Assembly (NCBI GenBank): GCA_030695805.1
Contig: JAUYPG010000078.1
Span: 1 to 11,837 of the forward strand
Length of the DNA stretch: 11,837 bases
Direction: 5' to 3'
DNA from: Nanobdellota archaeon
GTDB taxonomy: Bacteria > Patescibacteriota > Minisyncoccia > UBA6257 > GWB1-50-10
Shown: positions 11,828-11,837 of the stretch, piece by piece
Layout: each line of letters starts with the position of its first letter
Position numbering within the stretch: position 1 is the stretch's first letter
Translations under genes and position numbers: made by a program
Notes under the pieces: model-generated
Seen by the model: only the letters and a program-made list of their open reading frames with translations
Told to the model about the DNA's origin: nothing
Database searches by the model: none

Positions 11828-11837
11828 ACTTAGTATC

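Overview
The window looks like part of a chromosome from a Candidate Phyla Radiation (Patescibacteria, probably Parcubacteria-like) bacterium. This is inferred from gene style, not from a marker gene: compact genes, few Shine-Dalgarno sites, PaaX/Cas2-like small proteins, a proton-pumping pyrophosphatase beside nusA, RNase Y, and intergenic spaces full of short perfect palindromes. No rRNA, tRNA, CRISPR array, transposase or phage gene was recognised.

Left part (1-6500, mostly + strand): the 3' end of a PaaX/Cas2-like gene, then nusA and the membrane pyrophosphatase gene hppA only 14 bases apart. A small zinc-ribbon gene on the minus strand follows, with its own UUCG-loop terminator. Then come rny (RNase Y), with a near-consensus sigma-70 promoter and a structured leader, and a HU-family gene. 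A strong bidirectional terminator separates HU from the next operon.

Middle (6560-8590, minus strand): a three-gene operon of an ECF sigma factor, a single-pass membrane protein in the anti-sigma position, and a secreted coiled-coil protein with a Ser/Thr-rich linker. The operon starts with a good ECF-type promoter (TGAAAC, 16 bases, CGTTCT) placed so close to the start codon that the message would be nearly leaderless. This looks like a self-regulated envelope-sensing system.

Right part (8600-11837): a repeat-rich gap, then a complete PaaX/Cas2-like gene preceded by a 40-base palindrome that could be its operator and flanked on both sides by copies of one perfect palindrome. Next come a DUF1761-type membrane protein, a YgjP-like zinc metalloprotease coupled to endonuclease III (nth), and two tiny convergent genes, one basic and one Cys-rich.

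The most notable material is non-coding. An 86/180-base composite hairpin element occurs in the rny leader and again near 8.8 kb, and paired-base changes keep its stem intact. The palindrome pair around the Cas2-like gene also keeps pairing where its sequence differs. A hairpin near 10.2 kb lies between 10-base direct repeats. A 39-base repeat is present twice, in frame, inside nusA.
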